Source: Beroe forskalii (lineage: Eukaryota > Ctenophora > Nuda > Beroida > Beroidae). From it: 64,000 bases of DNA. The notes under the pieces were generated by a model. The model did not search any database. It saw only the letters and a program-made list of their open reading frames with translations, and was not told the DNA's origin. Every line of letters begins with the position of its first letter. The stretch's first letter is position 1. The stretch spans positions 62,001 to 126,000 of the forward strand of contig WFMF01000383.1 in the NCBI GenBank assembly GCA_011033025.1. The letters are read 5' to 3'. The position numbers were made by a program, and so were the translations under genes. Shown here in pieces: positions 45,576-57,300 of this stretch.

Positions 45576-45889
45576 GTATTATTAGACTGGCGCACCCTAT
45601 ACAAATGATAACCCATTCATCAAAAAGTGAGCCCGATGAATTCGATAAAAAAACCCGACTTTGAAAGTTTGTTTTTCATTTACTGGCTGAGTTCCCTTTG
45701 TTCTAGAATGAAAACTAAAAAATTTTAAATTTGTCACCTTATTTTCTCACCAGGTGCACATTTGAAAAGGCGGTTGAGGAATTAGGCGTGATTTAATGAA
45801 AACGGGAAATAAATAGGATGATCACATGGTTTTGCTTGATCTTAAATTCTGAAATTTGATGACGATATTAGGCGATATTACTATCTACC

Positions 45890-46085
45890 CAAGTGATTTC
45901 AGGACAAAGTGATTTCAGGACAAAGTGATGCCAGGGACAAGTACCAGGACAAGTGTACCAGTGCACAAAGTGATGCCAAACTCATTAAAAGTCTCCGGCA
46001 CACAAAAGTGATGGCACAAAAATGGTGTCAGGACAAAGTGGTGTCATGACAAAGTGATGTCAGCACAAAGTGACAAATTGTATTC
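45890..46085. repeat. Degenerate minisatellite (gacaaagtgatgtca)
   Basis: About twelve imperfect units of GGACAAAGTGATTTCA-type sequence. Confidence 0.85.
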
Positions 46086-46348
46086 CAAATATACTAAACG
46101 GCGCCTTCTCCAAATGATGCTGATGCCAGTTAAAAGTCAATATGATTTTTCTAATTTATGGAAATACTAAGATTTCTTAGTTGATTTGAAACGCATACAA
46201 ATTTCGTTCGGTGTCAACCAAACTACGATGTACAAGATATCAAACTAGAACAGTCAAGAAAATTCCAACAGATCAAATCGCAAGGACGACTGATATTAGT
46301 AATTAAACATAAAGACTAAAACAGCTTAGATACATCAGATACTAATTC

Positions 46349-46526
46349 TCGTGCTTAACCCATATATTGTGTGCGCATGGATTGATCGAAAGATCCGTCG
46401 AAAGAATGCGCAAATTGCATCAAAAATTTCATGAAAAGCAAATTTAAAAGCATTGCGCGCACACTGTAATTTGCGCGTTTTTTCGACGGATCTTTCGATC
46501 GATCCATGTGCACACATATGCGTCAG
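46349..46526. mobile_element. Hairpin MITE (GTGTGCACATGGATCGATCG ends)
   Basis: Arms GTGTGCGCATGGATTGATCG-AAAGATCCGTCGAAAGAAT pair with the right arm; about 178 bp. Sister copies at 47268 and 58596. Confidence 0.88.
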
Positions 46527-47055
46527 AAGCAAGTTTTTGGTTTAGAAATATTATATCTACTAATTTATATGCTTAGGCTGTAAACATCGTTCGTGAAATC
46601 AAATAATGGCTCGGATTGCTTACAATGTTCTGGATGGTTTAATGATAAGGTATGAGAAAGGGCATGCTGGTTTTCGGAATACTCGAACACTGCTTGGTGC
46701 TTTATGTCAAATAAATCACTGGGTAAGCTAATGTCAAATAAATCACTGGGTAAGCTAATACGCCAACGATATTAGACCTTAGCGTTCATGAGCCTGACGA
46801 GTCACTTTCTTAGTATTCAATATCAAGATCGAGAATTACTTTTTCAATTAATACATTCAGCTTTCTTATTATCAGTATGGTATTCAAACAAGCAATCTAG
46901 ATAAAAATAATATACTAGAGAGAAATCTTTATGTTTTGGGGTAGAGATACTAGAGAGGGAGATATATTTCTATGATCCCTGAATCGAATTGATGGGTTTT
47001 ATGATAACAATATATCACATTCATTAAATCAAAGGTTACGCAGGAAAATTTGGCA

Positions 47056-47106
47056 AATGACACCAAATGAAAAATCGCCATTGGCGATTTTTCATTTGGT
47101 GTCATT
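47056..47106. repeat. Perfect 25-bp palindrome with 1-nt centre
   Basis: Arms 47056-47080 and 47082-47106 are exactly complementary (AATGACACCAAATG... ). Such a palindrome is normally unstable in DNA propagation. Confidence 0.97.
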
Positions 47107-47267
47107 ATAATGTATTGGTAATTTTTGCCTAGGGATCGTTCCCATTACGTAATACTTAATAGTAATACGTAATCAGCAAAAGGAGGGGTTTTCAATCAAT
47201 TACTCTGAATTTTACTGTATATGATCTTGGAGGAGGTACAAACATGCCAAAGATTAACGTAGAATGT

Positions 47268-47429
47268 TAAGCCCATATATGTGTGCACATGGATCGATAG
47301 GAAGATCCGTCGAAAGAATGCGAAAATTTCATGAAAATGGAAAAGCAAATTACAGCATTGCGCGCACTGTAATTTGCGCATTCTTTCGACGGATCTTTCG
47401 ATCGATCCATGTGCACACATACGCGTAAA
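47268..47429. mobile_element. Hairpin MITE (GTGTGCACATGGATCG), second copy
   Basis: Same arms as 46349-46526, with a shorter loop. A related element with CAGATTGTCGATTGA / TCAATCGAGCGATCTG ends follows at about 47486-47645. Confidence 0.88.
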
Positions 47430-48299
47430 GGATCCTTAGACACGTCATTCTCATACCCGGCTGTGTTTCGAACATCTACAATATCATGTATGTGTGCAGA
47501 TTGTCGATTGACGGGGGCTCCATATGGACGCGTCAACTTTCCTGTTTACACGTCAACTTTCTATGTAAGATTTATCGAAAGTTCATCATATTTTGCGCGA
47601 CCTTATCGAGCCTTTCAATCGAGCGATCTGCACACATATGAAATATCCTGGGGGCACACTACGTGTTACATATTTACATGTGTTATGTATCAATTCTAAG
47701 CAAATATTTGCAAAATGACAGAAGAAAACGTATGTATTAGAAAAAAATGTTATCGTATTTATATGGGAAATATTACACGTATTTTCAGCCACAAAAACCG
47801 CATTTTAAGCAACTGTTTGTCCGTGCACAGTCATTCGTGCGAAGTTCTTGTGGTAGGCCGAGGTTCTTTATTTAAATGAAGTTCAGACATGCACGCTTAG
47901 GCTGGTCATGTTTGGTAGGCGTTTATTAAGCTGAGAAGTGGGAAAATTTCGAGCCATTGTCGGAATCCTATCTGTGACAATGGCTCATCCCGCGTTTCAA
48001 TCAAACAATAATTGCCAGATCAGCAAACAGTTGAAAATATCCATTCGTCCATGTATGTAAGTATCGGTCAACGAAATTGGCTGAACCTCTTTTTACCACA
48101 TTACAATACCTAATTTACAATTGATCTCAATTCGCGAACTAGGATTGTTATTAATAAGGTGTAATATCATAAATCTATTAATCATCACTTAAAGGTTAAA
48201 TATCTTAATGTAAAAGTGAATGATGGCAATCTCTTGAGAATGTTGACAGTTGAAATATTAGATAGTATGCGTCGTAAGTAAACGAGTGACGACCTTATG

Positions 48300-50870
48300 C
48301 GCGTCTTTTTGAATGGTCTATAGTACAGTCAAATCTGGCAAAAAATAGCCAAAAAAGTGGACAAATTCGACTCCAAGCGATTTTGCGTGGTTTCCATGGT
48401 TTTTTGCATGAAAAATCGATCGCAACTTTCCACACCTCTCCGAGTTGTGGAAAGTGCCAGAAAAAATCGATTTTTTTAGCCGAGGCGCAACCGACTGATA
48501 AAAATCGTATCTCGGCTCAGGAAGGTCGTAGAGACTTCATCTTGGGCGGAAAAATGTGTGTAATGGCCATGTTTATATACAACTTGTTAATAAACATATG
48601 CTCTAAAATGCTCACAAACTGAGTTATGGGCCAAAAACCATTTTTGGGGCACCCGCTTGGCCTAATTTAGGCTATTTCGATATCTTGGCTCAGGAAGGTC
48701 GTAGAGACTTCATCATGGGCGGAAAATGTGCGCAATGAGCATGTTTATGTACAATTGTTAATAGACAAATGCTCTGAAATAATCAGGAACCGAGTTATGG
48801 GCCAAAAACCATTTTTGGGGCACCCGCATGGCCTAATTTAGGCTATTTCGATATCTTGGCTCAGGAGGGTCGTAGAGACTTCTTCTTGGGTGGAAAATGT
48901 GCGCAATGGCCATGTTTATATACGACTTGTTAATAAACATATGCTCTAAAATGCTCACAAACCGAGTTATGGGCCAAAAACCATTTTTTGGGGCACCCGC
49001 ATGGCCTAATTTAGAGTATTTCGGTATCTTGGCTGAGGAAGGTCGTAGAGACTTCATCTTGGGTGGAAAATGTGCGCAATGGCCATTTTTATATACGACT
49101 TGTTAATAAACATATGCTCTAAAACGCTCACAAACTGAATTATGGGCCCGTTATCATTTATGAGGCACCCTCATGGTTTAACGCAGGGTATTTCAGCTTT
49201 TCGGTGCCTTGCCTCTTGGCTCAGGAAACATGCAGATATTTGGTTTTGGAGTTTTGGGTTGTGTGTGCGCAGTTTATTGACAACTTTTAAACAAACTTGC
49301 ACCATAAAATGTTCGAAGGTCGAATTATGAGCCAAAACTGGTCTCAGGACACCCGTGGGGTGAATTCCGTGCTTCAGCTGAGGAGGGTCGTGGAGAATTC
49401 ATTTTCGGTGTGAAAACTATATGCATTATGCAATGGTCATGTTTCTTATATACGTCATGATTTGCTCATAAAGATTTGCTCTGGAATACCAACAACTCAA
49501 AAATTCGGTTTGAGTCTAGTAGGAGTCGAATGCCAAGGCTGCGAACCAATATATATGGTCCAACCCAAATCAAAATATCTACGGCTTTACTGAGTCAAGA
49601 CCTTGAAATACCCTGAATTAAACCATGAGGGTGCCCAAAAAAATGGTTATGGGCCCATAACTCAGTTTGTGAGCAATCTATAGCATATGTTTATTAACAA
49701 GTCGTATATAAACATGGCCATTGCGCACATTTTCACACCGAAAATGAATTCTCTACGACCTTCCTTGTAAGCTGAAGCATGGAATTCACCTCATGGGTGT
49801 CCTGAGACCAGTTTTGGCTCATAATTCGACCTTCGAACATTTTATGGTGCAAGTTTGTTAAAAAGTTGTCAATAAACTGCGCACACACAACCCAAAACTC
49901 CAAAACCAAATATCTGCATGTTTCCTGAGCCAAGAGGCAAGGCACCGAAAAGCTGAAATACCCTGCGTTAAACCATGAGGGGTGCCTCATAAATGATAAC
50001 GGGCCCATAATTCAGTTTGTGAGCGTTTTAGAGCATATGTTTATTAACAAGTCGTATAAAAATGGCCATTGCGCACATTTTCCACCCAAGATGAAGTCTC
50101 TACGACCTTCCTCAGCCAAGATACCGAAATACTCTAAATTAGGCCATGGTGCCCCAAAAAATGGTTTTTGGCCCATAACTCGGTTTGTGAGCATTTCAGA
50201 GCATATGTTTATTAACAAGTCGTATATAAACATGGCCATTGCGCACATTTCCACCCAAGAAGAAGTCTCTACGACCTTCCTGAGCCAAGATATCGAAATA
50301 GCCTAAATTAGGCCATGCGGGTGCCCCAAAAAATGGTTTTGGCCCATAACTCGGTTCCTGATTATTTCAGAGCATTTGTCTATTAACAATTGTACATAAA
50401 CATGCTCATTGCGCACATTTCCGCCCAAGATGAAGTCTCTACGACCTTCCTGAGCCAAGATATCGAAATAGCCTAAATTAGATGAGCGGTGCCCCAAAAA
50501 TGGTTTTTGGCCCATAACTCAGTTTTTGAGCATTTTAGAGCATATGTTTATAAACAAGTTGTATATAAATATGGCCATTACACACATTTTCCACCCAAGA
50601 TGAAGTCTCTAAGACCTTCCTGAGCCGAGATACGATCTTTTACATATCAGTCGGCTGCGCCTCGGCTAAAAATCGATTTTTCGGCACTTTCCACAACTCG
50701 GAGAGGTGTGGAAAGTTGCTAGATCGATTTTTCATGCGAAAAACCATGGAAACCACGCAAAATCGCTTGGAGTCGAATTTGTCCACTTTTAAATCCAATT
50801 TTGACTGTACTAACAGTGAGATATCAACGAAGTCAGATGAGAGCATTCAAAAAGACGACTGAATGTTCTA
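48300..50870. repeat. 2.6-kb palindrome built of inverted 175-180-bp repeats
   Basis: The left arm (about 48300-49440) and right arm (about 49735-50870) are inverted copies, starting with GCGTCTTTTTGAATG-type ends and a CACTTTCCACAACTCGGAG block. Each arm contains four or more tandem units of about 178 bp (GGTCGTAGAGACTTCATC, TTGTTAATAAACATATGCTC, GAGTTATGGGCC). The centre, about 49450-49730, is asymmetric. No coding frame of known type. Confidence 0.92.
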
Positions 50871-51343
50871 GTAAGACATGGACTTTGCACGACTTTTCGA
50901 GAATTTAGATTTCAGGAATGACTTTGCACGACTTTTTGAGTGTTTAAATTTCAGGAAGGAGATCAAGTCGTACATAGTACATACCTAAGCCGCACACTAT
51001 CTTCAGTTCGTAATGTCCGGCTGTAAATTCATATATATTCTGCACAGTGTTCAAATTTTGTACAACATCAATGTAAATATATAGATTAACCCTACCCCCG
51101 TTATACACTTCATCATATAACGTCCCCACGTGTTAGTGACGTAATATATATATATCAATATATAGTGACGTCACGTTACTATAAGTCCCGTCATCACACG
51201 ACTGATTGCCATGGTAACGCGCACGTGGGCAGCTCAGAGCGCGTGACCACGCACGCGTGATGGGCCTGCAACACACGATCTCATAAAATGAGAGATAGTA
51301 AGAGATATTTGCGTCATTCTAGTGGCTTCAACTCAAGAGGGTA
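50871..51343. other. 3' flank of the MARK gene
   Basis: Non-coding. Contains two copies of ATGACTTTGCACGACTTTT near 50880-50940 and a TATATATATA-rich tract followed by GTGACGTCACG near 51145-51175. Confidence 0.5.
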
Positions 51344-54300
51344 TTATAATCGGAGCTCGTTGGCTATGTTCACAGCGATGTCTTTGAATGCCAGGGAGTT
51401 TCCTGCGATGGTTTTATTTCTCAATCAATAAAAAAAAGTTGAAAAACGGCTTTAAATTGTACAGATAATAAACTTTTTAGTGAATTCGACAAATTTTTCC
51501 CATATCTTGATAACAGAAAAGGGCAATAGAATTTGCCAGATCCCAACCAAACACAGCAAAATTTCTTTTAGAAATAAAGGAAAGACAGAAAAGGAATTTC
51601 CAATTATGTAAACCCGCACCTGATCAGAAAAATTTTAAAAAACGCACCTGATATCCTCTTGAAGCGAACCCCGTTTAGGGAAAGTCTCGGCAGTTTACAC
51701 ACCTCCATCTCCCATTGTATTAGGTTATCAGACGTTAGGTTGTCAACTGAAGAGGGTATGTTCAGTGATCACAATATCTATAGAACTTTATATCCCATTG
51801 AACTTCGATAATATTGAAGTGATATTGAGTTATTCCTGACCAAAGGATATGGATTTGCTCTTATATATTGGTACAGCATAGAATAGGTTGAAGGTATTTG
51901 GATGGAAATTCTCCGGCAGAAGACCCATTGACCCCGGTAGAAGAGTTACTTACAGCTAAGATTAGACGTACGTACGGTACGTGCTTTTAAATCAACCGTA
52001 CCAGTACGTACTTTTAGATCCAGGTGAAAAGTACAGAGGGGTACGTACTTTTCAAATGATCTGTACTAGTACGTACTTGTGGCCCAGTATCTTACGTACT
52101 TCTCATCATAGACTTACCGGGTCGTACACAGAGCAGCAAGTACCGTTCCCGGTGTTCGTAGTCGATATTGTTCTGTTCCAGAACACGAGTGATTTCCTGA
52201 AAATCATGGAACACGGATTACCGAGGTGTCGCAACCTCTGAGATCGGTGTCTGAAATTTCCACTAAAACCGGCATTTGTTCGTGCGTGATACTGATTAAA
52301 CATTTTATTCAAGTACGTATATGGTGCCTCGCGATCGGAAATTTCAGAATGATTTTGATTTCTAATTCTCGAGGTGGTGACACCTGCGATACACGTCTTG
52401 CCATGTTATGTCATGATGAAAAGTACACTGTCTCAGCTTAGCAAACAATCACGCGTGTCACGACTCGTGTCATCATTTCCTCAACTCACACAAACCTTCA
52501 TTATTTCCTCAACTCACACATACCTTCATCAATTTCTCAACTCACACATACCTTCATAATTTCCTTAACTCACACATACCTTCATCATTTCCTCAACTCA
52601 CACATACCTTCATCATTTCCTTAACTCACACATACCTTCATCATTTCCTCAACTCACACATACCTTCATCATTTCCTCAACTCACACAGACCTTCATCAT
52701 TTCCTCAACTCACACCTACCTTCATCATTTCAGTGGGTTCTTTGCTGCTGGTAGTCTTCATACTCCAAGTGAAACGAAGAGACCTAGGCTTAGTCTCATC
52801 TGTAGTTTGTTGCGTTGACCTAAAACTTTAAATGAGTTCTTTAGCATTTTGAAATCAGGCTTTTGACCAAAGATAGAGTGCTTGAAGATGGTGACGAAAT
52901 ATCGACGAATGAACAATGGAGATGCCAAATTGTATGATATGTTTAAAATGTGTCAAATATCAACCAAATGATGTACCGGATCAAATCGGGTATGAATTTT
53001 AAAATCATGATTGAATTTACTATGATTATTGAAATGGTGAAATCTTAAGAACATTGAAATCTAACAAGCAAAGCAGTGAACAACATTGAAATCTAGCAAA
53101 GATAAGCAGCACAAACATAAATTGTATGCAAAATGTCTGCAGCGATTTCCCGATATCTGAAATTCAGATAATCGGGTCATGTTTTTAGAAACATGTTGAA
53201 AATCTTAGACATTTTCCATACGCTATAATTAGAAAAAAGTAAACGCCGGGATTAGAGAATACGTCAATAGCCATAACGATCATGAAAGCTTGGCAAACTT
53301 CAATCATAAGTAGCCGCAATAGCTAGTGGAATATCGCCTCCTCCAAGAATACATTGGAACCATCGCGCGAACATGAAGACATTCATTAATTAGCGTGAAC
53401 ATGAAGACATTAAGAAATTAGCTCAACACATATCGAAAAAGTTGGCGGGGTTTATCTTTGAAATTATCATAGAAGGGTATTTTGGATTACCCTTCAAGAC
53501 TTCTGTCCCATCTTCTTCTATTTATCTCTTTTGGTGCTGAATGCTGATTCCGTATTAATACCGTAGACATGCAAAACGAAGAGAAGCGGGAGGATTGGTA
53601 CATTCGATTGTTGTGGTATAAAGGTATAAGCGCAGATTAGAGATCATCGTAAGGTATAGCTGATCTATTTCCCATTTGCGCAAGAAAAATTCTGCCATCA
53701 TAACAGGCAATTTATAGTCCAACGCATTTTTGCATAAAAATAGGCTGACCCCCAAAATCGAATATAACAAGCTGATTTCACTTGGATCTGTTCATATTGA
53801 GTCCCTGAGGTCCCACAAAAGTCTACCAAAATCGGGTGGGGCAAATACGATTTTTCGATTTTCCCTCAGGCGCATGGACGTATGTTCAAAATACAATATC
53901 TCAGCTTCTGAATGAGATACAGACCTCCATGAGCACCTTAAAATGACCGCAATGGTCGAATTATGTTGGGCGGATGAGGTTTCCAAGGTCCCAAAACCTT
54001 TACTTTTGAGATATCGTCAAAAACCTCTATGCGAGTAGCTTATTTGAACATACGCAGGTAATATGTGTACAAATCAAACAAATCTCGACATTAACCATCA
54101 CAAAGTGAAAATATTGTGCTATTTATGCATGTATCAGATGTTATTGGATTAGATGACGTTACAAAATAGTTCTGAGTGGATTTGATAATGGTATTTTGGC
54201 TATGCAGTATGCAATTCCCTCAGGCACATCTAAATCCAAAAACTAAGTTGTCCGAAATGATGATTTGGTTTGTAGGTTCATGAAGTTGTGTCGACTCCAC

Positions 54301-57300
54301 TTTGGTCTTAAATGAGTTTAAATAATCCAAATATAGCTATTTTCATGGTAGTAAGCAGGTATGGCTAGATAGTAAGCAGCTTCTACAACTCTACAAGAAA
54401 AGCAAAACCAACATTTGACCAGTGGCGACTTACTTTTACAATTTAAGAGAGTAAGAGGCACATATTATAGAAATGCCTATCAAAGCAACAGCAAGCATTT
54501 CAAATGTAACCACAAGTGTTTTTTGGAGTGAATTCCTTCTTGACAGTTAGCTTTGGAAGCCGAAATGCCCTATTTTTAGCAGGGTGCCCTGCCATGCCCT
54601 GCTTTTTGGACGTTGCCCTGTAAAGCCCTCCTTTTGCCCTGCCTTGTGGATTTTACCCTATGCCTGGGCTTCTCTAAATACACCTTAAGAAAGGTCGCCT
54701 TATTGTATGCCAGGAAGAGACACCAATTCTCAATTGCCCTACTTTTCGAGGCTTTAGCCCAACATATTATTTTGGGGCATAGAACTGCCCAGCCAAAGGA
54801 TTCTCAAAGTTCAGCAGTAATGTTTGGATATATGAATATTGAATACATCCCAAAACCAGCCTACTTATATCTTGGAGTGCTTCCAAAACCATTATGTCAT
54901 TATATATCCTTTTGGAATCTGGACGATGATCATGGAAAGATTCATAGAGTGAAATTCTTGAGTTGGGTTTAAGCAATGATGTGTGCTTAAGAATGATTTG
55001 GTTACAGAGTGGTAGTGATTTGCACACAATAAGGGAATGATAATTGAGTGTGAATGATTTATTCAATTTTGAACTGAAAAAGACAGTTAGATGTGCTTAA
55101 GGAAAATGTATGATCTACCAATAAGGCGCCCGTAACGTTCGTCGGTCGATCGAGTGGAGTTGGTCGATCGATCAACTCCATTTGAACGAATGATGTGTTT
55201 TAATGCTCCCTGTTGACTTGAATCGTGTTTAAATGAGCAATATTTAGTTGTTTCCCTACTAGCTTAAAGATTTTCTATTAAAAACACATCAGTCGATCAA
55301 ATGAAGTTGATCGATCGACCAATTCCATTCGATCGACCGACGAACGTTACATGCACCTAAAGTATATATGCTAGTCATTTCCTTCAGATTCAATCTATAA
55401 TGCATAAGGTAGACTTGAAATAATATTATAACTTCCCCTAACTTATCTCAACTGAACATTAAATGTCCATACCATGATAGCGAAGGAATATTTAATGAGG
55501 ATTGAGAGTGTTTCAATGAACATTGATCCAGAACAGCATATTGATACTCATTCATCTCAATTATTATGGTTACTATCATAGGAGTAACAGTTAACTATAA
55601 TGATTGCAACTGGGCATGTGGGTCTAATACCAGTATACCAGGTGACTTCTATACTTTTGTAGCAATGAAAACTCAGAATCCCAGAGAGCAGATAGAACTG
55701 ACACTATGACCTAATCAAGACTCCGAAATCTCCTGGGAGTTCCCCTGTCCTTCAAACAGAATACATCCCATTCAAGACGATCAATTGACATTCTTCAAAA
55801 GTAAGAGTTGGTTTGAAGATAATGGATAATATGATAGTCCATATTGCATGAGGCCAGCAAACGAATGTGTATGCCCACTGCCCATGCCAGACCTAAGCTT
55901 CGTGATTTTTGTGAGCCTTCATACTATCTATCAATCTAGATAATTGATGTTAACTTTATATGCTTTTCAACCATGTGACAAGTTGAGTGGATGGAATTTA
56001 AGTTTGAGTTCCTGTCCAGCACCATGATAGGTATAGGCTAACATTGTTGTTCCATATGCTATGAAACCAAAGGTTCATTATATTAATCTAGACTATATCA
56101 TAGAAATGTATCCGGTGTCGTTAATTTTTCTGATGGTCTTGTAGTTTTGGATGCTTCAGAACCAATATGTTTGATACTGATAGTTTCTGATGAAATGCCA
56201 ATAATTAGCAATGAAGTACCCACTATCCAAGGACTTTTTTTTATTAAGTAAACCAATAACTTATTTTCCTGCCTACTATCTTGTTAGTCATTCATAAAAT
56301 AGCTCCAAAGAGGAGTCGATGAACCTTATCATAATTGTCGGGTCTAGATGTGCCTGAGATGAGGGAAATGCATACTGCATAGCCAAAATACCATTATCAA
56401 ATCCACTCAGAACTATTTTGTAACGTCATCTAATCCAATAACATCTGATACATGCATAAATAGCACAATATTTTCACTTTGTGATGGTTAATGTCGAGAT
56501 TTGTTTGATTTGTACACATATTACCTGCGTATGTTCAAATAAGCTACTCGCATAGAGGTTTTTTGACGATATCTCAAAAAGTAAAGGTTTTGGGACCTTG
56601 GAAACCTCATCCGCCCAACATAATTCGACCATTGCGGTCATTTTAAGGTGCTCATGGAGGTCTGTATCTCATTCAGAAGCTGAGATATTGTATTTTGAAC
56701 ATACGCGTCCATGCGCCTGAGGGAAAATCGAAAAAAATCGTATTTGCCCCACTCCGATTTTGGTAGACTTTTTTGTGGGACCTCAGGGGACTCAATATGA
56801 ACAGATCCAAGTGAAATCAGCTTGTTATATTCGATTTTGGGGGTCAGTGCAAAAATGCGTTGGACTATTATGCCATGAAACAGAGTGTTCAGTATAGTAA
56901 TCGTTCAAGTGCTGCCAAACACAAATTTCAGAACCAAGGACCGGAGAAATGAAGAAATCAGGGTCGTTGAGGGAATACAGGTAGATAGACACGTGACGAA
57001 ACCATATATTAACCAATCAGAACGTAAATTGCCCGAATTTTAAACCAATGAAAACAAAGCTTGTCACGTGGCTATCACATCCTTATATCCTCCCACAGGC
57101 CACAATCTCCAAAAATCTCTATGGTAACAAACAGCAGATTCATTTAATGTGATATGAGAATTGCCGGAAAGGTAATCTCCCTCGCCCACACATAGGCGCT
57201 GAAATGACGTCATCAAGAAGAAGATGACGTCACATAGGCGCTGAAATGACGTCATCAAAAGAAGGATGACGTCACCAACAGGATGACGTCATCAAGGAGA

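Noticed and set aside
54613-54972. 119-codon ORF as a transposase candidate for the 3.15-kb element
   Set aside because: No catalytic motif or similarity is apparent and the start lies in CCCTGCC repeats.
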